Origin: Cristatella mucedo
Taxonomy: Eukaryota; Bryozoa; Phylactolaemata; Cristatellidae
DNA: 64,000 nucleotides
Assembly: GCA_009760855.2 (NCBI GenBank)
Contig: WPIO01000015.1
Span: 635,001 to 699,000 of the forward strand
Direction: 5' to 3'
Position 1 is the stretch's first letter; the number at the start of each line of letters is the position of its first letter. Positions 42,821 to 53,496 of the stretch are shown here, one piece after another. The position numbers were made by a program, and so were the translations under genes. The notes beneath the pieces are model-generated. The model did not search any database and had not been told where the DNA came from. It saw only the letters and a program-made list of their open reading frames with translations.

Positions 42821-44942
42821 GTGGATGCCGTTACAAAGCCTGCAGTGGTTGAGTGCCAGTCGGCAAGGGCATCATCACCCTGGCAAGTGGATTTGTTCGG
42901 GTATGGATTGACCACTCCGTTTAAAATAGATAGTGGCGCTGACGTAACCGTCATTACGGAAGACACGTATGGTCGACTGCTACGACCACCTCGCCTCGAG
43001 CCTGCAGCAGCTAAATTACACAGCGTCGGCAGCCACCTGGCTTGAAAGGGTAACTCAAAGCGAGGTTAAAGCGGAAAGGAACGATTTATCCTCTGCCAGT
43101 CTACGTAGTCGCTGGAGCAAGAAATAATCTCCTCAGCCGACAAGCTTCTCTGTGCATGGGACTGATTAAACTCAGCGTAGAGGAGACTATTCTTCGAGAC
43201 CCGGTATTTGGAGAGATCGGATTGATGCGATGCCAGCCGGTGAAAATTCGTCTCAAACCTGATGTGGAACCATACTGCATACATAAAGCCCGCCGCATAC
43301 CCAGACCGCTGTTCCCTTTGCTAAAGGACGAACTTCTTCGAATGGAGAAGACCGGCATCGTGGAACGTGTATCGGAGCCGACCGAGTGGTGCTCCCAATC
43401 GTACCGGTCCTGAGGCCCAACGGCAAAGTGCGCCTTTGTGTCGACTTGAAGTGCTTAAATCAAGCTGTGGTTCGTGAAAGGTACGTGCTACCTACGCTTG
43501 ATGAGATTTTGCCTCAGCTTGTTGGTGCTACAATGTTCTCAAAGTTGGACGCCTCTATCGGATTTTGGGCTATTCCGTTGCCCCACGAGAGCACTCGCTT
43601 AACGATGTTTAACACCGTTTGGACGTTTTTGTTTTCGCCGGCTGCCCTTTGGCATAACTAGCGCTCAGAAGATCTTTCAGCGACTGATGCATGACATTTT
43701 GGGTGAGATCGAAGGTGTAGCCATTTATATGGACGATGTTTTGGTTTATGGATCCACGGTGGCTGAGCATGACGATAGATTGTGTCGTGTTATTTCCGAA
43801 AATTCAAAGTCGGGCCTAAAGTTGAATAGAGGCAAATTTATATTCCGCCAGCCAACTTTGACGTTCTTAGGGCATGTTATTGATGCCAGCGGCTTCCGGC
43901 CATCAGACGAAAAAATAGAAGCCATCCTCAACCTCCCTGATCCAACAAACAGCAGAGCTAAAGAGATGCCTTGGTATGATGAACTACCTCAGCCGGTTTG
44001 TGCCGAATCTGGCCACGGTCTCAAAACCGCTAAATTTTGATCTCCTCTCGTCTGACTCAGTATGGTACTGGGGGCACAGCAAGAAGAAAGCATTCCGAGA
44101 AGCAAAGTTGCTTTTAACAAAGGCACCAGTGTTGGCTTATTTTGACCCAAAAAGTCGGTGATTTTCAGTGCCGATGCCTGTAGCTATGGTCTAGGCGCCG
44201 TTCTGCTGCAGTGCCATGGATCGGGAGAGCAAGATGTGCGACCTGGCGCATTTGCATCCCGAACGTTGTCAGGCGCCGAAACGAGATACGCTCAGATCGA
44301 AAGAGAGTGCCTTGCGGCGGTGTGGGCGTGCAAAAATTTTAGTCAGTTCCTCATTGGTCTGCCTTCTTTAGAGCTTCGTACTGACCATAGACCACTTATA
44401 CCGTTGCTTATGACTAAGACCTTGACCGGGTTCCGGTTAGATGCCAACGCCTATTGATGCGAATGATGCATTTTAACCCTCACGCCGTGTATGTGCCTGG
44501 GAAGACCCTTGTGATAGCTGATACGTTGTCAAGAGCACCACTGCGTGGGAGTGAGGAACGCGACCAAACCGAGGCCGGTCAACTCTACGCAGACACAGTT
44601 GTTTCTAAATCGCTTTCAGTAGCTCGCTTGAGCGAAGTAAAGCAGGCTACTGCTGACGACAGTGAGCAACAGGCTGTCATAAAGTATACGCTTTCAGGGT
44701 GGCCTAAATCGAGCGAGGGCTTACTGGTAACCTTGCGGAAGTACTTCACCATAAGTAGCCACCTTTCTGTGTCAAATGGATTGCTACTGTATGACGATCG
44801 CATATATATCCCTAAAAGCCTTCAGGCTTTTCTGTTGGAGCGGATCCACGACGGCCACCAGAGTGTGACCAAATGTAGGGACCGAGCAAGGTCATGTGTA
44901 TACTGGCTATGTATCTCCGTCATTAACTCCACAAAGTCATAA
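42821..44942 (+). pseudogene. gypsy pol, 5' part: protease, reverse transcriptase, RNase H, integrase finger
   Basis: Protease: FKIDSGADVTVI with the catalytic DSG triad. Reverse transcriptase: RLCVDLKCLNQ, FSKLDASIGFWAIPL and the catalytic box IYMDDVLVYG at 43720-43750, across three frames (breaks near 43410 and 43660). RNase H: SADACSYGLGAVL, YAQIEREC and TDHRPL keep the acidic residues, with a stop just before the first block at 44158. The integrase zinc finger begins HDGHQSVTKCRD and is cut by the LINE A insertion at 44909. At least five frame breaks in total. Confidence 0.9.
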
Positions 44943-45328
44943 AGAACATGTGGGTGTTACGCAGGAGAGTTTTTTATAACTCACTCACAGCCTAAGCGGC
45001 TTTCGGTACGCATTCGGTAGCCAACAGACTTCGTCTCACGCAACAAAGAGAAAGTGGGAAGCATAGCAGAATTAGGAGAGCAGTTGAGGTAGTGAATAGC
45101 ATAGAAGTAGCAGTTCAGGACCGCTGAAAAAGATGTGCCATAGTCGGCAGTTGGAGAGTAGATTTCGTTGCGTAAGAATTGTGGAAGCGAGTTCCACAGT
45201 CTAGGACCTGCAGAGCTAAAGCTTCTGTCGCCAACTGTCTTTAAGCGGAGGAGTGGGACAGCTAATTTATTGTCCACACAGGACCTGAGGGCGCGAACAG
45301 GCTGAAACTGATGCAGCAGTTCAGCTAG
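44909..45328 (-). mobile_element. LINE A insertion in gypsy integrase
   Basis: 420 bp with about 96% identity to 10170-10590, LINE A 3' end at left (TATGTATCTCCGTC terminus) and 5' truncation at right after 'cagctagg'. It separates CVYWL from ISQDVRTFVDSCSFC of the integrase zinc finger. A 'gcta' repeat at both junctions could be a short target duplication. Confidence 0.95.
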
Positions 45329-46335
45329 GAATTAGCCAAGACGTTAGGACATTTGTCGATTCGTGCAGCTTCTGTCAAAAGAACCAGAGGAGACAACTAC
45401 ATGAGCCACTCATCCCTACACCGTTGCCCAGTGTTCTTTGGCAGCAACTTGCTGCCGATCTCTTCGAACACGAGGGACGACAGCACCTGATTGTGATCGA
45501 CTTTTACTCCAGATATATGGAAATCGCTCCATTATCTAAATCGACGACCAAAGAAGTTGTGGCCGAACTGCAGACCATATTTGCTCGCTGGGGCATACCA
45601 GAGTCGTTGCAGTCTGACAATTGTCCACAGTTTTCGTCTCACGAATTTGGCGATTTCGCGAGACGATATGAGTTCAAACATGTTACGACCAGCCCACATT
45701 TTCCACAAGCGAACGGAGAAGTAGATAGAACGGTGCAGGCTGCCAAATCTATTGCGAGGCAGCCTGATCCGTGCCTCGCATTAATGATACAGAGGTCGAC
45801 GCCATGCACCTCTACAGGCTTCGGCCCGGCACAACTGATCATGGGACGGCAGATTAGGACGACGTTACCAGTGCTCCCTCGGCATGTCGAACCACAATGG
45901 CCTGCGAAGGAAAAGGTGCAACTCAACGACGACCGTGCAAAATAGCTTCAACAGCACTACCATGATCGCCGTCATTCTGCTCGCCCACCTCCACCTCTTC
46001 AACCCGGCCAACCGGTATTAGTGTGGGCTGATGATGAAAACAGCTGGAGCACACATGCAACGGTGACAGCTCAAGGAAGTACACCTTGGTCGTTTATCGT
46101 GCAGACTGACAATGGCAGCACTCTTCGGTGGAACAGAAGGCATCTTCGACCGATTAACACCGATCCACAGGTCACCAACAGCGAATATCCTGGCAGTTCC
46201 CTATACATACCGAAACCAACACCTGCAGTTCAAGATCAGTCTCCAAGTATTGCCGATGAGATGCACATCTCTCAAGTTCAAACGACAACAAGGTCTGGCA
46301 GGATGGTAAAGCCAGTCCGAAGGCTCGATCTTTGA
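45329..46335 (+). pseudogene. gypsy pol, 3' part: integrase core and tail
   Basis: Resumes with the second half of the zinc finger (CSFC), then the core: AADLFEHEGRQ and IVIDFYSRYMEI (first Asp pair), LQSDNCPQFSS (second Asp) and SPHFPQANGEVDR (Glu), a complete D,D,E set. A stop at 45943-45945 splits core from tail. The tail frame 46021-46335 ends RSGRMVKPVRRLDL, 30 bp before the 3' LTR, which is the normal end of pol. Integrase would insert element DNA into the genome. Confidence 0.9.
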
Positions 46336-46365
46336 AAATGAGACAGTTTCTATTTGGAGGGAAGG

Positions 46366-46505
46366 TGTGACAACAGAGCTATCGGGCGGAGCCACAACAA
46401 CGTGACCAATCAGGAGAGGCCTCGCTCACGGTGCGCTCCTGGAGCCGACATAAGATGGTTGCTAATAAACGTGGTCTGTTCGTTGTGTTGCCTCTTATCA
46501 TTACA
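46366..46505 (+). repeat. 3' LTR of the gypsy element (140 bp)
   Basis: Same ends and length as the 5' LTR; mismatches at four positions, three of them C/T. Confidence 0.97.
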
Positions 46506-46839
46506 GTCGGCTCATTTCATATTAACTCACAAAGAGCAAACAAAGATCTGCGCCATGACTACTTGCGAGAAAATGTTCACCTATTAATCTAAAGTCATTG
46601 GTCACCAGAGCCATCACGCTATTAATTGAGATGCTAGCTCTGTCTTGCTTAACGTTGAGCTCAATTTAGCTTTAATTTTACTTCTGCCCTTTAACTTTAG
46701 GGAATATTTTCGCTTCAGTCAGACTCTTTCATTCGGGAACCGTATATTCTTTCACAAATATGTACACAAGGCTGAAGGAATTTACTCGTAATATCAATAT
46801 TAATGATTATGTATATTAATTATTTTGAGTATGCTAACA

Positions 46840-46945
46840 CTTAACCATTCAACCGTGCTCTCTTGGCAGCTTGCGCAAAGTGTATAGGAAGAGATTATTA
46901 AATTATCTGAGGCTTCAATACAAATGTATTTAACTAAAATTGTTT
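46840..46945 (+). mobile_element. LINE B tail fragment
   Basis: 'cttaaccattcaaccgtgctctcttggcagcttgc' then 'aagtgtataggaagagatta...aatacaaatgtatt', a decayed stem-loop. Confidence 0.6.
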
Positions 46946-46949
46946 TTAA

Positions 46950-48150
46950 CTCAAAAACTGCAGCTGGGCGAGCGAGCTCTAGTTTTGAGTGCAATCCGCT
47001 CGGTGGTCCGAATAATGAAATCCGTGCGGCTCTAAGCGGCGGCTCTAAAATTAGCCAGGGACAGCAGAGCTGAGCATGCCCTCCAGCCTGGCGCTGTCTC
47101 GATGTCCACCGTATCACAACCAGCTGCCATCGAACTGTATCAGTTCTCTAATCCATCCGCTGCCGTCACCATGGACAATGGCATGGCTACGAAGTCCTTC
47201 GAAGGAGAAACGTCTCAATGGAATTCAGAGATCATAAGTGATAACTATTTAGAAGTGCTTCGGTGAGCAAGAGCTTACAAACAAGTGAATACGAGACGAA
47301 ATTGATCCCAGTTTTCCTAAAACCCTGGAATATAGATGAGAAAACATTATCAGGTAAATCATTCACTATATATGAATTTCATATTATTATATTTGTAGCA
47401 TTCAATCTAGCCAGTGGCTGGCAGTGTGGCCACTGCTCAGTTGCATGCTGGAAAAGAGAGTTTTCGCACTCCAATCGAGCAGGGCAAGCCGGTAGAAGCG
47501 TTGCACATTTTTCTTCTTCGCAGACGCGAAGCGCTAGCTGCATTTAATCAAATGTAAGCTGTTTTCAATTATCAACTTGCGAGACACCTTCTGCCTCCTT
47601 GGGCTGTGTTAGAAGAATTAGTAACCATAGTAACTGCACAGTAACAGAATAGCGAGAGCGCACGTTGAATTTAAATCTGCTAAAAAAACCTGTCTCTTCG
47701 ACTTCTTTGTAAGCTTTCCGGTTAGTGCACTACCGAGTTAGGTGATGGCCGTAGCCAGACTTGACATAGACAGCTGCGAGCAGCTGAGTTATGGCAACCG
47801 CTGACGAGGCTTCACTTTCGTGCACCTTTCGTGGTTTTTCGCTTTTCCAACATTGCAGCGACTGTCTGCTCGACTCGATCCGCGACTCGACTGGACCTGC
47901 ATTTCAGCGTCGCGCGTTATAAACGTTTAGCAGCGTGGACATTCGTCAAGCTGATTAATTATCACGGCGCTTCGTCTGTCTCCTTGGCTAAGCTAACTCG
48001 ACGGTTTTCGAGGATACATTTTTACGCTGGCGCGAGTGCGACCACTAGGCAAGCAGCAGGCTTCTATTCTGGCCTGTTTTCAGGCGTGCCCGGAGCCTCC
48101 GGTCCCCGTAGAGTCGGAGACCCGTAGAGTCTGTCGACCGAACAACTTCA
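46950..48150. other. No recognised gene
   Basis: An open frame at 47831-48127 (first codon ATG) of 98 codons has no recognised motif. GC-richer than the flanks from about 47740. Confidence 0.35.
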
Positions 48151-48152
48151 AG

Positions 48153-48226
48153 CAGCTGCTGCCCTTGAGCCCGAAAGAGGCTCGGCTCTATCTGCCACTG
48201 GGCATCGGGCTCAAGGGCAGCAGCTG
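48153..48226. repeat. Perfect 22-bp inverted repeat, 30-nt loop
   Basis: Arms 48153-48174 and 48205-48226 are exact reverse complements (sequence begins CAGCTGCTGCCCTTGAG), giving a strong GC-rich hairpin. An 18-bp block in the loop ('ctcggctctatctgccac') recurs in direct orientation at about 48267-48284. Confidence 0.95.
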
Positions 48227-48988
48227 TCTAGCAGGATAGCACAGGAAAAGCAAGGAGAGCAGCTCTATCGGCTCTATCTGCCACTGAACGCTGGCATTTT
48301 TTGAGTCGTAAAAATTTGGCTGCACTTACAAGTTACGATGGCGTAGCATGAGTTGATACTCATCACTACCTATCACACCTAGCTCTTAGTCAGTGAATTG
48401 TGCAATGAGACATTCCACAATAGAGATGCACGACAGAGATTTTCTACGTCACGTAGCATACCTGCGGCACGTTAAGCGGCATTTTATGTGAATTCGGATC
48501 AAGCTGGCGGCGACATTTCAGGATTTTGTGAACTGATGAGTCTCCTCAAAGGATGTGAAAATATTGAGCCTTCAAAATCCTTTGCGCAATTCGTGAAGAG
48601 ACCTCCCATTTGCAGATTATGAAACGTGTCTGTTGCGGTAATACTGCATGTCTTTGTGATCACAGAATACAATCTTGTCTTGCGGAGGTTATTTTCGCGG
48701 CTTGGGTAAACAGATCAAACGTAAAATCGAACATACTCTTGATAGCAACCTATTAAATCTCCTTTCATGTATTTAGTTTTACTGAAACCGGTAATTACAA
48801 AAAATTAAAAATAATTTGATAACGGCTATACACACTATCTCATCGATCGGATCTCAAGTCGGCATTGGAAAAAGTCCGTGCATCAAAGCTCCTCAGCGTC
48901 GAGTAGCACCGGGTGCTTCTCTGGCTGCGTATCCTGCACGCGTGCGCATTCGCGAGAGGACGCGAGGTCGTCGTCGTGGCGTCTCGCT
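48227..48988. other. Intergenic; 3' side of the UNC93-like gene
   Basis: Probably includes the 3' UTR of the minus-strand gene. No consensus AATAAA (TTTATT on this strand) was seen near the stop. A 'ctgcacttacaagt' block like repeat R occurs at 48329. Confidence 0.35.
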
Positions 48989-50398
48989 CTAAGCAGATTT
49001 GTGGCCATCGACTTTGTACTCCGCGGACAAGTCTACTGATTCGGCGAGCCGGCGAGCACGGACCTCAATGACGAAGTAGCCCGCCATGCCCAGAGCCAGT
49101 ACGCCAATGAGGACTGCCAGCTTAAATGCGACGCCCACGTGACCGGCGTAGGCGAAAGCGATAGTGAAGCCCAGCGACTCCCACAGGCGGTAGTTAGCGA
49201 AGCCCGCTTCGGCGCTCTTCTTAAACAGAACTCCGTACAGAGCTGAAATTAAATAAAAACCAGATCGATTGAACACTGTAAGTCTACTTCAGTCGAGAGT
49301 AAAAGGCCTCATTTCGGGCGAGCTCTAGACAACGGAGGCATCGCCGGCGTGGCACGGACCGACCGGCGCCGGTAGTCTACGCACCGTTGATCTGAGTCTG
49401 CCAGATGGCGTCCGTCATGCCCCATAGGCCGGCAAATACGTATATAAGGATTTCCTGCTTTGGACTCGGCAGCCAGAAGTAAAAGGCCACTTGAAGGCCA
49501 AAGGACAAGGCAGCGCCTACAATTAGCGCTCGATCTGGCGACCACGCTCGTTTATCTCGCCGGACGACAGGGGACGCCGCGGCTGCGCTTTCGGCGCTGA
49601 GCGGCGGCAGCCGCAGCACCGAGCAGACGCCGCGTCGCGCCAGCCAATCCGGCGGAAAGCGATTGCGCTCTGGCAGCTGCTTCCGAGCTTTCGCTCGCTA
49701 GCTCGCGCCGCCCCGGCCGGCGCTTACCGAAGACGAAGAACGGCGCTCGGCCAACAAGTTGAACCAGTCGGCCGAAGCCGAAAGAGCAGAGCGAGTCGAC
49801 GATACCGTAGCAGATCATGATGTAGCCGACATTCCAGATCCCTAGCGGACAGCTGACGAAAGCCTGCGGGACGGCGGCCGGCGGTCGGCGTCATCGCTAC
49901 GCCGTGAGAAAGCAAGCGCACCGGACGAGACCAACAGAGACGTCTGGGCTAATGCCAGCTGGCGAGTGAGCACAAATTGGGCCGGCACTCTCGATCAGCG
50001 GACGGGCTCGGGCAGGAGGACTGCAGACCCCTCCCTCTCTCCCTCCCCTCCCCTCCCCCTGGGATCTGACTAAGAGGGGTGCCGTCGGGATGCCCCAGCC
50101 TATCTAACCATCGGTGCAGAATTCATTTATATAGCTTCCTCGGAGAGCTTAATCTCTATCCAGACGCTTCACATATGCCGTGGCGCTTGAGCCCGCGACC
50201 TTGGTAGTCAAAGACGAGCACCTTAGCTCGCGGGCTCAATCAAAACTGTAAAACGCGGTCGGTCTCCTAGCTGATGGCGCCGTCTTGACCCTCTTCCTCG
50301 TCCATGGAAAATCCATGGCAGCACCTCTAGTGCAGCTAGTCGGCTCCTAAGCGAGAGTCGCCAGGAGACTGGCAGGGCGGCTCTAACAGCTTGCCGCT

Positions 50399-50442
<44 letters not shown>

Positions 50443-52807
50443 GGCTCGCCTCTGGCGCCCGGCTTCACGATAGGTCGGCTACGAGTTGCTTTTTGATGAT
50501 GCAGAAACGTACGTTCGAGCGGCACGTCGCGGGTGCGTCCGAGTAGGTCGGGATGCCAGAGGGGGGATTATTACCTTGTACACGGCCCGTCGCGTGGGCA
50601 TGCAGCGGCTTGACGACGCGTTAAATTTAAGATAGATATAAAGAGGCCCGGGAGACCGCGTGCTTTCCAAGAAGGACATCAGGCTCTCTAAAATTGCTCC
50701 AGTCTCTCGCGCGACGGGTGCGGTTTTAAGGAGGCTTCCAGGTGCTGGGGCTGAGAAACAATGATAATAACCATACAATTATATAGCACCATCGGAGAAC
50801 TGAATCTCTCCAGGCGCTATACAGATGCTGCAAACAAAGCATGACCTAATGACGAATGGTAACATTCGCAACGTCATCAAGCATGACACTGTTAGGTACG
50901 ACATGCTCAGTGTCAACCTATAGATATGGTTAGTAGCAGCAGGCATTGTGTCAGCACGCGCTTAGATTCGAACCAGTTGGTAAAATAGTGAAGTACTCAT
51001 TTTGAAGCGACTTGAAACCCCTTTTGACCGACGTAATGAGGTGTTCGCTATAAGGAGGTGGAACATTTGTTGGTAGATACACATACATATATGCCAGCTC
51101 GGCCCCTATAGGCTGCGTTTGCAGCTCTCCTATGGGGAGGCATCCATTGCCGTCTTGCCTACCGGGGTAAAACAGCTCGAAGCTAGTACTAAGGGCGCGA
51201 ACACCCTCGGCGCATTTTCAAACGCCGACAGCGCAGGCATCATTCTCGCTCCTCGTACGTGTGTCGCGCCTAGAGCAGCTGCAGATAAGCGGAAGCAGCG
51301 CCAGAGCTGCGCGCGCCGCTCCTGCGGATCGCGCGCAGAGCTCGCGAGGTGAGTCGGCTACGTCGCGGGCTGCATCCATGCGTACCTTGGTGTAGTCGCT
51401 GGTTATGAAAGCCTGCTCGAGGCCGCTATACATGGTCAGCGGTATGAGCAGAAGCTGTCGACTGTCCTTCATGTGCATGAACGTGGCGACGAGAAGGTTC
51501 GTGGAGAAGGCGCATCCGCCGCTCCTCTTTTTGCCGCTCTCCGACGGAAGTTGGTCGAGGAATGCGGCGACGATGAAAATGCCGAAGCAGGCGCAGCCCG
51601 TGTACACGCCTGCCAGCATGTAGATCTACGACAAGCAGATTCGGCGGAGGCTAAGGCGCTCGCTGTTCGTGGACCCGAGTCGCGCGTTCAACTCCTCCTT
51701 CAGTAGGCGATTCCGTAGTGCCCACTCAGTGCAAGCCGGAGCGATGGCCGTAAAGGTAGCGGTCGGCGGATTCAACGGCCTCATTTACAAGGAAAACGGT
51801 TCATTTGACTAGCGCCTTAAGAGCACTGCATCTCCATCCGAATGCATTACGTGTGCCGCAGGGCCATAACCAGCGCACGACCAATGGTCGCTGAGGGCGA
51901 GCGCCTCGATATTTGACGGACCTGGCACGGCATCGGGTCCGTCCGGCTGGGATATTGACGCAGCAGAGGCTCCCTCGCATTAATCGACTACAGCGAGCTC
52001 GACGAGCAAATTGGAAAGTTTAGCGCGTAATGAATCGGTGGCTTCACTTGCATTACGCCTACTTGGCGGACGGCGAGGGTATTTTCAGCCTGGTGAGCCG
52101 TGATGGCATGCCAGGTAAGGCGGTTGCTCGTCACGACCTCGGTCCCGAGCTCACGGGTTCGAATCCTGCCGGTAGGCGATCCAATATTGCCGCTGCAAGC
52201 GGCGGCGATAACCTCCGAGGCGATTCTGCCTCCGTGCAAAAAAGAGGCTGTTAAATCAGTCAGAACTTTCACTGCACTCTATGGCCCTCGCACCATCCCC
52301 CCTCCAATACAATGCGATGCATGCACCACATTAGCACTGAGAACCACTCGGCTAGAGTCTGATATTGTCAGACCAGCGGCAGCTCCCGTGACCCGGAGAA
52401 ATCGAACACCTACAAACACCTAAAATTGACCTACAAACCGAGAGCTCCCTAGATCGAACGAGACGCCATCGGAACGGGCCGCTTCTCATCTCACCTTGAC
52501 CGACAGCCTTGCCCCTGCCGTTCACCTCAACCGCGGCGTTCAACGGCCACGAGGCTGCAGCGTCGCTCACCTGGCTAAGCTCTGGACCCTGCAGATTGGG
52601 ATTGGTCTCGTTCAATCGAGGCGACCAATTGGAGCCGCAAGTCGCCAGCACAGACTCGGATACGCTCTCGTTGTTCGTGTCCACTGGTCTATTGCTCAAT
52701 ATCGTCGACGATATCGTGTTTCCCCAGACCTGACCTACGAACGGGCGGCGAAAAAGATTGTCTCGCGCCAACGTCGTCGTGAAACGGGACAGCGAGGCGG
52801 CTGAGCG

Positions 52808-52867
<60 letters not shown>

Positions 52868-53496
52868 GCGCCGCGGACTGTCGGCGGCGTCCGTGGCGTG
52901 CGAGGCCGGCACGTCGGAGCGCGCGCGCGCGCGCCCGCACTGCTCTGGAAGAATAGAAAGAAGAAGCCGAAAAACGTGTTGACGGCTCCGTCGGGCGTGT
53001 CGCCCGTCTTGCGGGCGTAGTCGAGCGACGCGTCGGTGAGGTAGGCGCACTTGGCCGACCACAGCGGCGCCGCGCCGAGGCCGACGAGCGCCGACGCCGG
53101 TATGATGGTGTACCAGCGGGCGTAGAAGTTTGCCGCCATGTACAGCACGTAGCAGCACATGGATACGACGACCGTCCACTTGCAGCCGAGCCGGTCGATG
53201 AGCGCGGACGGCACGAGCATGCACGACACGATGAGCGCTCCGTAGATGACGGACATGCCGGCCGTGCCGAGGCTGTCCTCGCCCTGGTCGTACAGGCTGC
53301 TCTGCAGGTTGCTCAGCGATTGGAACGACGTGAAGAGGAACGTGAAGCCAAGGCTGACGACGAACGCGTTCTTCCAGATCTGCTTCGTCGACGCGAACTG
53401 TCGCTCCGGCGGCGGCGGCGGCTGCTGATGCTGCTGCTGCGGCTGTCCTCCGCTGCCGTGCGTCTCGCTCCCTGTCGCCTCCTCCGGCAGACCCAT
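48989..53496 (-). CDS. UNC93/UNC93A-like membrane protein, six exons
   Basis: Exons on the minus strand: 53496-52941, 52734-52571, 51625-51386, 49863-49728, 49534-49385, 49242-48989. All junctions are GT-AG, phases agree and the total is 1500 bp: 499 residues plus TAG, typical for the family (roughly 450-550). Start: ATG at 53496 in context GCGATGG, just upstream of the conserved part. The N terminus is Gly/Pro/Gln-rich (polyQ and polyP near residues 20-34), then a UNC-93 family major-facilitator fold: FTFLFTSFQSLSNLQSSL, LGCKWTVVVSMCCYVLYMA, VGLGAAPLWSAKCAYLT and FFFLFFQSSQVWGN. A loop with NES, NWS and NET glycosylation sites follows, then LTMYSGLEQAFITSDYTK, GYIMICYGIVDSLCSFGFG, VFAGLWGMTDAIWQTQIN and FANYRLWESLGFTIAFAY. 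Members are polytopic; C. elegans UNC-93 regulates a potassium channel, while UNC93A function is poorly defined. Undisrupted frame implies a live gene. Confidence 0.93.
49243..49384 (-). other. UNC93-like intron 5 (142 bp)
   Basis: Donor CG|GTGCGTAG, acceptor TTTCAG|CT, phase 1. No repeat in it. Intron 4 (49535-49727, 193 bp, donor GTAAGC) is likewise short and GC-rich. Confidence 0.85.
50121..50238 (-). mobile_element. SINE1, second copy, in UNC93-like intron 3
   Basis: Reverse complement reads 'cgcgagctaaggtgctcg' (A-box region), 'ggtcgcgggctcaagc' (B box), 'ggcatatgtgaagcg', then a stem-loop-like tail ending 'atataaatgaat'. It matches the 33.3-kb copy in head and tail. Same transcriptional strand as the gene. 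Confidence 0.75.
50398..50443. repeat. (GCC)n trinucleotide repeat in intron 3
   Basis: About 45 bp of pure CCG/GCC repeat. It yields a spurious poly-Arg frame on the minus strand. Confidence 0.95.
50762..51060 (-). mobile_element. LINE B 3'-end insertion in UNC93-like intron 3
   Basis: ATAATAA leader, reverse-complement stem-loop (arms ATAGCGCC / GGTGCTAT on the element strand), 3' UTR and the first part of the terminal coding sequence. The stem arms differ from the consensus but still pair. Confidence 0.85.
52091..52255 (+). mobile_element. SINE2, copy 2, in UNC93-like intron 2
   Basis: 'ggtgagccgtgatggcatg', 'caggtaaggcgg', 'cacgacctcggtcccgag', a good B box 'gggttcgaatcctg', then 'gattctgcctccgtgc' and 'aaaaaagaggctg'. 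Opposite in orientation to the host gene. The least diverged head of the three SINE2 copies. Confidence 0.8.
52811..52866. repeat. (GA)n microsatellite in UNC93-like intron 1
   Basis: On the gene strand it is a CT-rich run about 75-130 nt upstream of the intron 1 acceptor in a 206-bp intron. Length changes here could affect splicing. Confidence 0.95.

Larger units (their letters stand above)
41811..46505 (+). mobile_element. Ty3/gypsy LTR retrotransposon, full length but defective
   Basis: Two 140-bp LTRs bound a gag-pol region in the order capsid, zinc knuckle, protease, reverse transcriptase, RNase H, integrase, the gypsy order. The sequence after the 5' LTR ('tggcagcggtgaag' at about 41953) is a candidate primer-binding site; a purine tract GGAGGGAAGG lies at 46356-46365 before the 3' LTR. 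Flanks 'tcgg' (41807-41810) and 'gtcgg' (46506-46510) suggest a 4-5 bp target duplication. LTRs differ at 4 of 140 positions (about 97%). Frameshifts, stops and a LINE A insertion disable it. Protein features look Mag-clade-like, which is tentative. Confidence 0.95.

Noticed and set aside
44942-45328. Open frame ending gypsy pol at 44942 as a natural terminus
   Set aside because: The last residues are encoded by the LINE A insertion; integrase resumes after 45328.
50223-50525. Poly-arginine open frame
   Set aside because: Generated by the GCC repeat in an intron.
52091-52180. Possible tRNA gene (good B box)
   Set aside because: A-B spacing and the lack of a paired acceptor stem, together with matching copies at 41.2 and 54.9 kb, indicate a tRNA-derived SINE.
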